DNA of 64,000 bases from JBAVQS01 sp049694275 (GTDB taxonomy: Bacteria; Chloroflexota; Anaerolineae; UBA4142; SHND01). Position 1 is the stretch's first letter. Each line of letters starts with the position of its first letter. The translations under genes and the position numbers were made by a program. A model generated the notes under the pieces. That model made no database searches. It was not told where the DNA came from and worked only from the letters and a program-made list of their open reading frames with translations. Where the stretch lies: the NCBI GenBank assembly GCA_049694275.1, contig JBAVQS010000250.1, positions 3,578 through 67,577 of the forward strand, in the 5' to 3' direction. Positions 33,440 to 41,781 of the stretch are shown here, piece after piece.

Positions 33440-34228
33440 ATGAACCGAATTGAAGAGACATTCGTACGATTAAAGGGCGAGGGCCGCGCAGCCGTAATGC
33501 CCTATCTGCCACTGGGATATCCGACGATTGAGACGTCGCAGCAGCTCATCCGCGCCGCGGTCGAGGCGGGCGCGGACCTGATTGAGCTAGGCATTCCGTT
33601 CAGCGACCCCCTGGCGGACGGGCCGGTCATTCAACACGCCACACAGATCGCGCTCGAAAACGGCATGACGCTTGCGCAATGCCTCGACATGGTACGCCAG
33701 GCGAGGGCCGACGGCGTTTCTATCCCGCTCACCTTGATGGGCTATTACAACCCCATTCTGCGCTATGGCCTCGCTCGCTTCGCCGGCGATGCACAAACCG
33801 CAGGGGCAGATGGGGTCATTGTGCCCGACCTGCCCCCGGAAGAGGCTGGTGAGCTCAAGCAGGCGTGTGACCGGTGCGGCCTGCATCTGATCTTTCTCGC
33901 CGCGCCGACGAGCACGGACGAGCGGCTGAACAAGATCGCGCAAGCGACCTCCGGGTTCCTGTATCTGGTCTCGCTCGTCGGCGTCACGGGCGCGCGCGAG
34001 GCCCTGCCCTCCGCTCTGGCTCAGTTTATCCAGCGGACGCGAGCTGTGACCGGCAAGCCACTCGGCGTGGGGTTTGGCATCGCCAATGCCGAGAGCGCGC
34101 GCCGCGTCGCAGACCTTGCCGATGGAGTAATCGTCGGCAGCGCGCTGGTTGCGCGTATCGCCGATCCCGCCACCGCCGTCGCGCAGGCTCACGCCTTTAT
34201 CGCCGAACTGCGGGGGGCGGTGGAGTAA
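33440..34228 (+). CDS. trpA: tryptophan synthase alpha subunit
   Basis: 262 aa TIM barrel that cleaves indole-3-glycerol phosphate to indole and glyceraldehyde 3-phosphate. The catalytic Glu is in LIELGIPFSDPLADGPVIQHA and the Asp in VIVPDLPPEEA; SLVGVTGARE and GVGFGIANAES form the loop 6 and phosphate site. The gene starts 6 nt after trpB, as expected for subunits of one channelled complex. Downstream a 130-nt stretch rich in AATCTGAAATCC-like words separates it from trpS. Confidence 0.98.
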   Translation: MNRIEETFVRLKGEGRAAVMPYLPLGYPTIETSQQLIRAAVEAGADLIELGIPFSDPLADGPVIQHATQIALENGMTLAQCLDMVRQARADGVSIPLTLMGYYNPILRYGLARFAGDAQTAGADGVIVPDLPPEEAGELKQACDRCGLHLIFLAAPTSTDERLNKIAQATSGFLYLVSLVGVTGAREALPSALAQFIQRTRAVTGKPLGVGFGIANAESARRVADLADGVIVGSALVARIADPATAVAQAHAFIAELRGAVE

Positions 34229-34358
34229 AAGCAACCCGTTCAAATCTGAGCAATCTGAAATCCGAAATCTGCAATCCGACCCCAGCGACACTCCTTCAAG
34301 CACAAGCGACAAAGGGGAGTCCCTGTGGGATGAAATCCAAGATAAGGGGGTTCATTTG

Positions 34359-35372
34359 GTGAAAGGTCGAATTCTTACCGGCGACCGCCCGACCGGGCAG
34401 TTGCACCTGGGACATTATGTCGGAACGCTCGCTAACCGCGTGCAGTTGCAGGACCAGTATGAGATATTCCTGGTCATTGCCGATTATCACGCGCTCACCC
34501 GTAATGTCGAAAAGGACCATGTCGTCAACATGCAGCAGCACATTCGCGACCTGGTCCTCGATTACCTGGCAGTCGGCATCATCCCGGACAAGACCACGAT
34601 CTATGTCCAGTCGGATGTCCCTTCCGTCTGCGAGCTCCATCTCTTGTTATCGATGCTGACGACCGTGCCGCGTCTGGAACGCGTGCCGACGTTGAAAGAG
34701 ATACTCGACGCCGAGCATATCGAGCAACCGTCGTATGGCCTGCTTGGCTATCCGGTCCTGCAGGCAGCGGATATTTTACATGTGCGGGCAAACCTTGTGC
34801 CGGTTGGCAAGGACCAGGCGTCGCACCTCGAGCTCACGCGTGAGGTTGCGCGACGTTTCAATTTTCTCTATGGCGGGGAGGTCTTCCCCGAACCGGATAC
34901 GCTCATCGGCGAAGTCCCGACCCTGCTTGGCACGGATGGCAAGGCCAAGATGAGCAAATCCCTGGGCAACGCCGTCTATCTGGCCGACGACGAAGAGACC
35001 GTGCGGAAAAAGGTCATGAACATGTATACGGACCCCACCCGCATCCGCGCCGACATCCCCGGCAACCCTGAGGGAAACCCGGTTTTTCAGTACCACGATG
35101 CCTTTAATCCGAACAAGGCCGAGGTCGATGACCTCAAAGCGCGCTATCGCCTGGGCAAGGTAGGCGATGTCGAGGTCAAGAAAAAGCTCAACGTCGCTTT
35201 GCAGAACTTTCTCGCCCCCATCCGCGAGCGCCGCGTCTATTACGAGGCCCGCCCCCGGATCGTCGACGAGATTATCGCCGCCGGCGCGGCCAAGGTCAAG
35301 CCAATCTCGGAAGAGACGGTACGGATGGCCCGCGAAGCAATGGGGATGTCCACTGGCCGGATTGCGCTCTAG
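34359..35372 (+). CDS. trpS: tryptophanyl-tRNA synthetase
   Basis: 337 aa class I synthetase that charges tRNA-Trp. The HIGH-type motif is PTGQLHLGHYVG and the KMSKS motif KAKMSKSLGNA; VLQAADILHVRANLVPVGKDQ is the tryptophan/ATP region. GTG 34359 (VKGRILTGDRPTG) was chosen because the family starts here and AGGGGG lies about 9 nt upstream; the open frame extends further back only into intergenic word-like repeats. Placement after a T-box that senses uncharged tRNA-Trp makes it a logical regulon member. It may also have its own promoter in the 130-nt gap. Confidence 0.96.
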   Translation: MKGRILTGDRPTGQLHLGHYVGTLANRVQLQDQYEIFLVIADYHALTRNVEKDHVVNMQQHIRDLVLDYLAVGIIPDKTTIYVQSDVPSVCELHLLLSMLTTVPRLERVPTLKEILDAEHIEQPSYGLLGYPVLQAADILHVRANLVPVGKDQASHLELTREVARRFNFLYGGEVFPEPDTLIGEVPTLLGTDGKAKMSKSLGNAVYLADDEETVRKKVMNMYTDPTRIRADIPGNPEGNPVFQYHDAFNPNKAEVDDLKARYRLGKVGDVEVKKKLNVALQNFLAPIRERRVYYEARPRIVDEIIAAGAAKVKPISEETVRMAREAMGMSTGRIAL

Positions 35373-35473
35373 TTCCATCGTTAGTTCGGCGATCGGTCAA
35401 ATAGTCGTCTGGCGCGCCCATTACACCGTTAGATATTGATCCTGAATCATAGAATCCTTGGAGGAGAGACACC

Positions 35474-36850
35474 ATGAGCGAGCAAACCAAATTCCTGCTT
35501 GAAGAAAAAGAAATGCCTACCGCCTGGTACAATATCCTGATGGATTTCAAGACCCCGCTGCCGCCGGTCATCAGTCCTGCAACCGGCCAGCCAATTGGGC
35601 CGCAGGACCTGGCCCCGCTGTTCCCGATGGAAATCATCATGCAGGAAGTGGCGGTCGGCCCCTATGCGCAGCGCTATATCGATATTCCGGAAGAGGTCCA
35701 GGAAGTGTACAAGCTGTGGCGCCCGACGCCGCTCATCCGCGCGCGGCGGCTGGAAAAAGCGCTCGACACGCCCGCACAGATCTATTTCAAATATGAAGGG
35801 ACCTCGCCGGTCGGCTCGCACAAGCCCAACACCGCCATTCCGCAAGCCTATTACAACAAAAAGGCTGGGACCAAGCGGCTGGCGACCGAGACGGGCGCCG
35901 GGCAGTGGGGCAGCGCCGTCGCCTTTGCTTCCGCCCTGTTTGGCCTCGAATCCAAGGTCTATATGGTGAACGTCTCCTACCAGCAGAAACCGTACCGCCG
36001 CTTTCTCATGGAGGCTTATGGCGGGCGCGTGGTCGCCTCCCCTTCACAGGATACGAACGCCGGTCGCAAGTTCCTGGCCCAGGACCCGAACCATCCCGGC
36101 TCGCTCGGGATCGCGATCAGCGAAGCGCTCGAAGATGCGGCCTTGCGCGAGGATACGAAATATTCCATCGGCTCGGTATTCAATCACGTCTTGCTGCACC
36201 AGACCGTGATCGGCGAAGAGGCGCTCAAGCAAATGGAAAAGGCCGGCGCTTATCCGGACATTGTGATCGGCTGCATCGGCGGCGGGTCGAACTTTGGCGG
36301 GCTCGCGCTCCCGTTCGTGCGCGAAAAAATGGACAGGGGTCGGAACACGCGCATCGTCGCGGTTGAACCGACCGCTGCGCCCTCGCTCACCAAGGGGGTC
36401 TATACCTATGATTTTGGCGACACGGCCCAGTTGACCCCGCTCGTCAAGATGCACACCCTCGGCTCGTCCTTTATCCCTGCGCCGATTCACGCCGGCGGCC
36501 TGCGCTATCACGCGATGGCGCCCATCATCTCCAAGCTGTACGACGAAGGGGTGATCGAAGCCATCGCGGTCGCGCAAAATCCGGTGTTCGCCGCCGCCGT
36601 CCAATTCGCCCGCGTCGAAGGCATCTTGCCCGCGCCCGAATCGGCGCACGCCATCCGCGTGGCGATTGACGAAGCGCTCAAGGCCAAAGCGGCGGGAGAG
36701 CGCAAAGTCATCTTGTTCAACCTCAGTGGCCATGGTCACTTTGACCTCGGCGGCTATGACCAGTATCTTAACGGCAAACTGCAAGACTATGAATATCCCA
36801 CCGAGGAAGTTCAAAAGGCGGTCGCGCAACTACCGAAAATAGGGGCTTGA
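35474..36850 (+). CDS. trpB2: TrpB-like PLP enzyme (TrpB2 type tryptophan synthase beta)
   Basis: 458 aa, longer than TrpB1 (395 aa), as is usual for the TrpB2 group. The PLP Lys is in SPVGSHKPNTAIPQAYYNK; ETGAGQWGSAVAFAS and CIGGGSNFGG follow. The N-terminal extension (about 70 residues, PPVISPATGQPIGPQDLAPLFP) is characteristic of TrpB2, which by family data can make Trp from indole and serine without TrpA. GGAGGAGAG precedes ATG 35474. Both types in one operon suggest TrpB2 salvages free indole or acts as backup. A hairpin at 36867-36905 follows. Confidence 0.94.
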   Translation: MSEQTKFLLEEKEMPTAWYNILMDFKTPLPPVISPATGQPIGPQDLAPLFPMEIIMQEVAVGPYAQRYIDIPEEVQEVYKLWRPTPLIRARRLEKALDTPAQIYFKYEGTSPVGSHKPNTAIPQAYYNKKAGTKRLATETGAGQWGSAVAFASALFGLESKVYMVNVSYQQKPYRRFLMEAYGGRVVASPSQDTNAGRKFLAQDPNHPGSLGIAISEALEDAALREDTKYSIGSVFNHVLLHQTVIGEEALKQMEKAGAYPDIVIGCIGGGSNFGGLALPFVREKMDRGRNTRIVAVEPTAAPSLTKGVYTYDFGDTAQLTPLVKMHTLGSSFIPAPIHAGGLRYHAMAPIISKLYDEGVIEAIAVAQNPVFAAAVQFARVEGILPAPESAHAIRVAIDEALKAKAAGERKVILFNLSGHGHFDLGGYDQYLNGKLQDYEYPTEEVQKAVAQLPKIGA

Positions 36851-36866
36851 AATAAGAGTTGGTTCT

Positions 36867-36905
36867 GGCTGTTAGCGGTTAGCGGTTGGCTAACCGCTAA
36901 CAGCC
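36867..36905 (+). terminator. 17-bp perfect hairpin at the end of the trp operon
   Basis: Arms GGCTGTTAGCGGTTAGC and GCTAACCGCTAACAGCC with a 5-nt loop, 17 nt after the trpB2 stop. No T-run follows, and the arms are built from repeated TTAGCGG words, so it may be a repeat element that also stops transcription. Confidence 0.6.
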
Positions 36906-36926
36906 AACGGCTATCTGCTACCTGCC

Positions 36927-37313
36927 ATGGAGCTTTACGACCGCATCTACGATTTGGTGCGCCAGATTCCACCGGGCAAAGTGACGACGTACGGACAACT
37001 CGGGATCATGTGTGGCATTTCCGATTCGCGCCTGGTCGGCGAGGCGATGAATGCCTCGTCCGGAATCCCCTGGCAGCGTGTCATCAACGCCAGGGGACAA
37101 GTTTCGATTCAAGGCGCCACGGGAGCGCGCCAGCGCGCCCTCTTGGAAGCAGAAGGCATCCTCTTTCAAGACAATCGCATCGACCTGAGTCAGTACGGCT
37201 GGGTTCCCGACTCCAATTGGCTCCAGGCGCACGGCTACAAGATTCCCCCGGCCTTTCCCAAACCGAAAAAAGAGCAAGCAGATGAGGAGGGGGAGCAACT
37301 CTCCCTCTTCTAG
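36927..37313 (+). CDS. alkyltransferase-like protein (ATL, MGMT family without active Cys)
   Basis: 128 aa, the MGMT DNA-binding domain. It opens with YDRIYDLVRQIPPGKVTTYGQLG and carries the active-site region GIPWQRVINARGQVS: Trp49 stands where O6-alkylguanine transferases have the acceptor Cys of PCHR. ATL proteins by family bind O6-alkylguanine in DNA without repairing it and hand the lesion to nucleotide excision repair. The His of the usual PWHR is Gln50 here. The C-terminal tail is charged (KPKKEQADEEGEQLSLF). Its only close neighbour downstream is the ParB-fold gene. Confidence 0.9.
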   Translation: MELYDRIYDLVRQIPPGKVTTYGQLGIMCGISDSRLVGEAMNASSGIPWQRVINARGQVSIQGATGARQRALLEAEGILFQDNRIDLSQYGWVPDSNWLQAHGYKIPPAFPKPKKEQADEEGEQLSLF

Positions 37314-37321
37314 ACCGAAAT

Positions 37322-37366
37322 GGGGCGCTGTTGGCGAAAAACGGATGGGTTTCGCCAACAGCCCCT
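37322..37366 (+). terminator. hairpin terminator-like element
   Basis: Arms GCTGTTGGCGAAA (37327-37339) and TTTCGCCAACAGC (37350-37362), 13 bp, extended by GGGG/CCCC, followed by TCCTCTTTTCC. It is 9 nt after the ATL stop and just before the next ATG, so it may also affect translation of the ParB-fold gene. Confidence 0.6.
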
Positions 37367-37377
37367 CCTCTTTTCCT

Positions 37378-38217
37378 ATGCAAGCAAAAGAGCTACGCCT
37401 GGCCATCGTGCCACTGAATCAGGTCGTTCTGCACGAAGAGATCGAACCGAAACGCGTGGACCGCCTCATGCAGCGCCTGCGCCAAGACCGCATCCTCTGC
37501 AATCCTCCCATCGTCACCGAGGTCCGCGCAGCGAATGAATGGACGCGCTATGTGGTGCTCGATGGCGCCTCCCGGACGAGCGCCCTGCGCGCCCTCGGCG
37601 TCCCCGATGTCCTGGTCCAGATCGTCGACTATCACTCGCCGCAGATTCACCTCCAGTCATGGCATCACCTCCTGCTCGATGTCGATCCGGGCGAGCTGCG
37701 CGCCGATGTACGGCGAGTTCCCAACCTGGAACTGGCAGAGATGGATGAACAGACTGCGCGCGACAAACTCGAACGCCGTGAGATCATCTGTTATCTCCTC
37801 TTTGCCAATGGATGCGTCGAGGGCGTCGTATGTCCCGCCGACCGCTATGCCCAGACGCGGGCGTTGGGGGCGCTTGTCAAGACGTACGAAAACAAGGCCG
37901 CGCTGTACCGCGTCTCAACCACCGACCTGGAGGAGCTCGCCGCCAGGCATCGCCAGCTCAGCGCAGTCGTCGTGTTCCCCCACTATCACCCCGAAGACAT
38001 CCTGCGCCTCGCGCTGAACGGGGCCAAGGTGCCGATGGGAATTACGCGGCACATCATTCCCGGACGCGCGCTCCGCATCAACATTCCGCTCGATATCCTC
38101 GAAAGCGGCCAACCGCTGGCCGACAAGAATGCCTGGCTGGACGACTGGCTCGAAAGCAAGATCCGGGACCGCACAGTTCGCTTTTACCAGGAACCGGTTT
38201 TTCTCTTTGATGAATAG
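37378..38217 (+). CDS. ParB/sulfiredoxin-fold protein (SbnI/serine-kinase-like)
   Basis: 279 aa from ATG 37378; the frame extends upstream only through the preceding hairpin. The N-half is ParB/Srx-like: LNQVVLHEEIEPKRVDRLMQRLRQDRILCNPPIV, then YVVLDGASRTSALRALGVPDVLVQIVDY, which holds the nucleotide-binding DG..R motif. The C-half is a separate domain ending in FLFDE. Length and order match the SbnI/SerK group, members of which phosphorylate free serine using ATP or ADP, rather than chromosome-partitioning ParB (no helix-turn-helix visible). Serine kinase activity here is inference. No siderophore or serine genes are nearby. Confidence 0.72.
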   Translation: MQAKELRLAIVPLNQVVLHEEIEPKRVDRLMQRLRQDRILCNPPIVTEVRAANEWTRYVVLDGASRTSALRALGVPDVLVQIVDYHSPQIHLQSWHHLLLDVDPGELRADVRRVPNLELAEMDEQTARDKLERREIICYLLFANGCVEGVVCPADRYAQTRALGALVKTYENKAALYRVSTTDLEELAARHRQLSAVVVFPHYHPEDILRLALNGAKVPMGITRHIIPGRALRINIPLDILESGQPLADKNAWLDDWLESKIRDRTVRFYQEPVFLFDE

Positions 38218-38266
38218 GGACAAGTCCCCGTAAGCAGTTGCCCATCTGAAAACCCTTGTCACCCAC

Positions 38267-38295
38267 TTGACCCGCGTCCCATATCGTGATAGAGT
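38267..38295 (+). promoter_or_regulatory. promoter of the nfeD-flotillin operon
   Basis: TTGACC (38267-38272), 17-nt spacer, TAGAGT (38290-38295). Predicted start near 38302, 18 nt before the nfeD ATG, which has AGGTGGGAG as ribosome binding site. Confidence 0.65.
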
Positions 38296-38319
38296 CAACT
38301 AGAAAAGTGAGGTGGGAGC

Positions 38320-38970
38320 ATGGGTCTATTAGACATCGGCACCCTCAACTGTTTCTATTTTTTCCTCCTGATGATCGGCCTCTTTTACGCCATCTTTGTC
38401 CTCGTCGCCGGAGGCCTGCACGCAATTCACCTTCCTCACATCGGCCTGCCCGATCTACACCTCGGAGGCGACATTCATCTGCCGCACGGCGGAGAGATCG
38501 CGGGAGCACACCTGGACACTGGCGGCGCCGGTGGGGGGGGCGGCGATCTATCCGGGCATGATATTCATCTCCTCTCGCTCAGCCCGATTTCCCTTGCGAC
38601 GTTCGTGACGTCGTTCGGAGCCATCGGCATCATCACCACGCAAGCCTTTGGCGCCAGCGCCGGGACAAGCCTGGTTTGGGCCGTGGTCGGTTCTGTCATT
38701 TTTGCCATCGGCTCGCATTTCCTCTTTTTCTACTTTTTTATCGCGCCCCAGGCCTCTTCGGCCGTTCGCACTGGCGCCACGATTGGCCTGACCGCTGAGG
38801 TGACAGTTCCAATTCCGGCGGACAGCGTCGGCGAAATTGCCTATGTGGCAATGGGGGAACGGTATACGGCGACTGCGCGCTCGGCCGATCACACGGATAT
38901 TCCGCGTGGCGCCACGGTGAGCATCCAAGGCGTTGTCGGCACGGTGACGATCGTGAAACCAAAGGAATAG
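38320..38970 (+). CDS. NfeD-like membrane protein with OB-fold tail
   Basis: 216 aa. A hydrophobic helix near the N-terminus (CFYFFLLMIGLFYAIFVLVAGG) is followed by a His/Gly-rich stretch (LPHIGLPDLHLGGDIHLPHGGE) that could bind metal. Two more helices follow (about 85-140), then a C-terminal beta-barrel (GLTAEVTVPIPADSVGEIAYV ... GATVSIQGVVGTVTIV) of the NfeD OB-fold type. NfeD proteins partner with SPFH proteins in membrane microdomains, and the flotillin gene follows by 49 nt. The His-rich insert is not usual in the family. Confidence 0.85.
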   Translation: MGLLDIGTLNCFYFFLLMIGLFYAIFVLVAGGLHAIHLPHIGLPDLHLGGDIHLPHGGEIAGAHLDTGGAGGGGGDLSGHDIHLLSLSPISLATFVTSFGAIGIITTQAFGASAGTSLVWAVVGSVIFAIGSHFLFFYFFIAPQASSAVRTGATIGLTAEVTVPIPADSVGEIAYVAMGERYTATARSADHTDIPRGATVSIQGVVGTVTIVKPKE

Positions 38971-39019
38971 CAGTTCGGCTTTTAGGTTCATACGTGATTT
39001 CATTCAAAGGAGATAGCAC

Positions 39020-40591
39020 ATGAGCGGTTATGTTATTGCAGCCATTGCAGCGTTTATCGGCCTGTTTGTCCTGTTTGTCCTGCTCATCTTTTACTCGGCC
39101 CGCTACCAAAAGGTTGGCCCGAATGAAGCGCTCATTATCTCGGGGCGCGGCGCGGTGCGCGCCGATCCGGCCACCGGGCAAAAAGAACGGGTCGGATACC
39201 GCATCGTCAAGGGCGGCGGCACCTTTATCTGGCCCGTGGTCGAGCGCGCCGAGCGCCTCTCCCTCGAAGTCATGACGCTCGAGGTCGAGACGCCGCGCGT
39301 TTATTCCTCACAGGGCGTCGCCATCACGGTGGACGGCATCGCTCAGGTCAAGGTCAAAAGCGACGAGGTCTCGATTGCCACGGCCGCCGAGCAGTTTCTC
39401 AGCAAGTCCACCGACGAGATCAGACAGGTCGCCCTTCAAACCTTGGAAGGTCACCTGCGCGGCATCGTCGGCACGCTGACCGTCGAAGAGATCTATAAAG
39501 ACCGCGACCGCTTTGCGCAGCGCGTCCAGGAAGTGTCCTCCGGGGACATGGCGAACATGGGCCTGAGCATCGTCTCATTCACCATCAAGGATATCAAGGA
39601 CGATCAGGACTATCTAAGCTCGCTCGGCGTGGCCCGCACCGCCGAAGTCAAGCGCGATGCCGCCATCGGCCAGGCTCTCGCCTCCCGCGATGCCAAGATC
39701 AGGGCAGCCCAGGCCGAGCAGGAAGGGGAACAGGCGCGGCTTGCCGCTCAGACCAAGATTGCCGAAGCGAACAAGGACTATTCCGTCCAGAAAGCAGCCT
39801 ACGACGCCGAGGTGAATCGCCAAAAAGCCTCCGCCGAACTGGCCTACCCGCTGCAGCAAAACATCTCGAACCAGCAGGTCAAGGAGGAAGAGGTCCAGGT
39901 CGAGGTCGTCGCCAAGAAAAAGGCGATCGAAGTGCAAGAGCAAGAGGTGTCGCGCCGGGTCAAGGAGCTTGAGGCAACCGTCCGTAAGCCGGCCGAAGCC
40001 GAACAGTATCGCATCCAGACCATCGCCGACGCCAACAAATACCAGGCGATTACAACCGCCACCGGTCAGGGCGAAAGCAACCGTCAGGTCGGCCAGGGCG
40101 AAGCGGACGCGAACAAGGCCCGGGGTCTCGCCCAGGCCGACGTCATCCGCGCCCAGGGTCTCGCCGAGGCCGAAGCGAACAAGGCACGCGGTCTCGCCGA
40201 AGCCGAAGTCATCCAGGCACAGGGTCTCGCCCAGGCGGAAGCGATGAAGCGCAAGGCCGAAGCCTGGCAGCAGTACAACCAGGCCGCCATCATCCAGCAG
40301 CTCATCGAGGCCATGCCCAAGATCGCGGCCGCGATTTCCGAGCCGCTCACGAAAACCGAGCGTATCGTCATCATCGGCAGCGGCGATGGGACCGGCGCGG
40401 GCGCCAGCAAAATCTCGGGTGACATCGCCAACATCATCGCCCAGGTTCCCGCTACAGTCGAAGCGCTTACCGGCGTCGATCTCATCCAGACCATCAAGAA
40501 CATGCCCGGCGTCCAATCCACCCCTCCCGCCCCCGAGCCGCCCCCTGCACCGCAACCGGCGGCGCCAGGGAACGCCAAACCGGCGGAATAA
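39020..40591 (+). CDS. flotillin-like SPFH protein
   Basis: 523 aa with one N-terminal membrane segment (YVIAAIAAFIGLFVLFVLLIFY), the SPFH domain (about 30-210: KVGPNEALIISGRG, GYRIVKGGGTFIWPVVERAERLSLE, YSSQGVAITVDGIAQVKV) and a long coiled coil (about 210-420). Ala/Glu repeats (ARGLAQADVIRAQGLAEAEANKA, repeated about four times at 11-residue spacing) lead to a Pro-rich end. By family it scaffolds membrane microdomains, with NfeD as partner. GGAGATAGCAC precedes the ATG. The tail PAPEPPPAPQPAAPG may be a protein-binding segment. Confidence 0.93.
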   Translation: MSGYVIAAIAAFIGLFVLFVLLIFYSARYQKVGPNEALIISGRGAVRADPATGQKERVGYRIVKGGGTFIWPVVERAERLSLEVMTLEVETPRVYSSQGVAITVDGIAQVKVKSDEVSIATAAEQFLSKSTDEIRQVALQTLEGHLRGIVGTLTVEEIYKDRDRFAQRVQEVSSGDMANMGLSIVSFTIKDIKDDQDYLSSLGVARTAEVKRDAAIGQALASRDAKIRAAQAEQEGEQARLAAQTKIAEANKDYSVQKAAYDAEVNRQKASAELAYPLQQNISNQQVKEEEVQVEVVAKKKAIEVQEQEVSRRVKELEATVRKPAEAEQYRIQTIADANKYQAITTATGQGESNRQVGQGEADANKARGLAQADVIRAQGLAEAEANKARGLAEAEVIQAQGLAQAEAMKRKAEAWQQYNQAAIIQQLIEAMPKIAAAISEPLTKTERIVIIGSGDGTGAGASKISGDIANIIAQVPATVEALTGVDLIQTIKNMPGVQSTPPAPEPPPAPQPAAPGNAKPAE

Positions 40592-40625
40592 AAGCAACGC
40601 AGCGGCTCATTCGATCAAGCAAAAT

Positions 40626-40699
40626 TATAGGGGCGGAGCATTTGCAAATGCGGATTCCTATCGGTCCGCGGATATATGCGCAAATGCTCCGCCCCTATA
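40626..40699. repeat. dispersed palindromic element with 20-bp perfect arms
   Basis: Arms 40626-40645 (TATAGGGGCGGAGCATTTGC) and 40680-40699 match perfectly; the 34-nt interior itself contains CGGAT/ATCCG-type words. It shares the TAGGGGC arm and the inner CGGATAT motif with 50245-50316. It lies between the flotillin gene and the small-gene patch. Confidence 0.85.
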
Positions 40700-40720
40700 G
40701 CAACTCAAAAAGCGGTGCTC

Positions 40721-41092
40721 ATGAATACAGAACAACAGGCCAAACGAGCCTACGAACTGGCAAAAGACTATCTGCTTGGGTTCAAGGAAGTCACCCCCAA
40801 ATTGTTGGAAGATCATCTCCGCACACCTGAACGGCGCACGTCGTTAGCAGGCATAGATGGGGTATATTATCGATTGCTGGAATCTGCGCAGAATGCAGGT
40901 ATGGGGCCGGGCGTGATCGGCAAGGCCATTGGAGGATTAGACAATCTAAACGATGTTGCCAAGTTATTCTCGCGCATTGGAAGTGGACGGTTCTATCTTG
41001 CAAAACCAAATGAATTAAAGATTGGTAGAAAAGCATCTGCTTTTCTTGAAGAGGCCAAGCCTCAGTTGCAAACAAAAGATTCGTTCGGATAA
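40721..41092 (+). CDS. hypothetical protein upstream of a DUF433/PIN-like pair
   Basis: 123 aa from ATG 40721; the longer frame starts inside the palindrome and is unlikely. The sequence is soluble and mostly helical (EQQAKRAYELAKDYLLGFKEVTPKLLEDHL). No family was recognised. The base composition is lower in GC than the surroundings, and codon use is less biased, as in the next three genes, which hints at acquisition. It ends directly before the DUF433 gene. Confidence 0.6.
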   Translation: MNTEQQAKRAYELAKDYLLGFKEVTPKLLEDHLRTPERRTSLAGIDGVYYRLLESAQNAGMGPGVIGKAIGGLDNLNDVAKLFSRIGSGRFYLAKPNELKIGRKASAFLEEAKPQLQTKDSFG

Positions 41093-41125
41093 TTGGAAAA
41101 GGGCCACTGGAAAGGAAGTGTTTTT

Positions 41126-41428
41126 GTGGAAGGAAATGAAAGAGAGGTTCAGCAAACCGAATATCCGCACATCGTCAAGATGGACGGCGTCTGCGGCGGC
41201 GATGCAATTATTGAGGGAACGCGCATCGCCGTTTGGCATGTTGTCGATTACTATTACAAAGTGGGGATGTCCGTCGAAGAATTCCTGTCGGATTGGGACT
41301 ATCTAAATCCTGCAGCAGTTTTCAGTGCATTGGCGTACTATCATGACCACAAAGAAGAGATCGACCAAGCACGGTACCAGAATAGTTACGAACACTGGTT
41401 AGAACATCATGCCCAGCCCATCGCGTAA
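41126..41428 (+). CDS. DUF433 family protein, probable antitoxin
   Basis: 100 aa from GTG 41126, preceded by AAAGGAAG; TTG 41093 would give a longer form. The DUF433 core is clear: MDGVCGGDAIIEGTRIAVWHVVDYYYKVGMSVEEFLSDWDYLNPAAVFSALAYY in outline, with the GTR motif of this helix-turn-helix-like family. DUF433 proteins pair with DUF5615 PIN-like toxins, and such a gene overlaps its 3' end by 20 nt. It would bind and neutralise that protein and possibly repress the operon. Confidence 0.85.
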   Translation: MEGNEREVQQTEYPHIVKMDGVCGGDAIIEGTRIAVWHVVDYYYKVGMSVEEFLSDWDYLNPAAVFSALAYYHDHKEEIDQARYQNSYEHWLEHHAQPIA

Positions 41429-41777
41429 CACGCCGAAACTCCATTTGAACGAACATTTGTCGCCGCGCCTCGCTCAGCAACTGCGAAGACATGGGTTCGA
41501 CGTGACATCAACACTAGAATCGAATTTGGTCTCGAAAAGCGACCCTGAGCAATTAGAGTTTTGCTGCGCGGAAAGTCGCGCGATCCTGACGTTCAACGTA
41601 GACGATTTTGCCGGCTTGCATGAGGAATATAAGGCCGCGGAGAAAGAGCATTGGGGAATCATTCTCTCCACGCGTGAGCCGATCGGTGTATTACTGCATC
41701 GTTTGCTACGTTTGTTGAATAGTCTTACCGCCGACGAATTGAAAAACCAGATTCGCTGGTTGAACGAATTCAAGTAG
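41409..41777 (+). CDS. DUF5615 PIN-like protein, probable toxin
   Basis: 122 aa. The Mut7-C/PIN-like start is LHLNEHLSPRLAQQLRRHGFDV, where the usual D of LDENLS is Asn or Glu. Later FCCAESRAILTFNVDDFAGLHEEY supplies the conserved Asn and Asp residues of the PIN-like metal site. By family it is a putative ribonuclease toxin. It overlaps the DUF433 gene by 20 nt, consistent with tight co-translation of a toxin-antitoxin pair. No ribosome binding site is needed if it is coupled. Confidence 0.85.
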   Translation: MPSPSRNTPKLHLNEHLSPRLAQQLRRHGFDVTSTLESNLVSKSDPEQLEFCCAESRAILTFNVDDFAGLHEEYKAAEKEHWGIILSTREPIGVLLHRLLRLLNSLTADELKNQIRWLNEFK

Positions 41778-41781
41778 ATCT

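Noticed and set aside
39614..40597. Minus-strand frame of Gly/Asp/Leu-rich repeats opposite the flotillin gene
   Set aside because: Mirror image of the flotillin Ala/Glu repeat region; repetition comes from the real gene.
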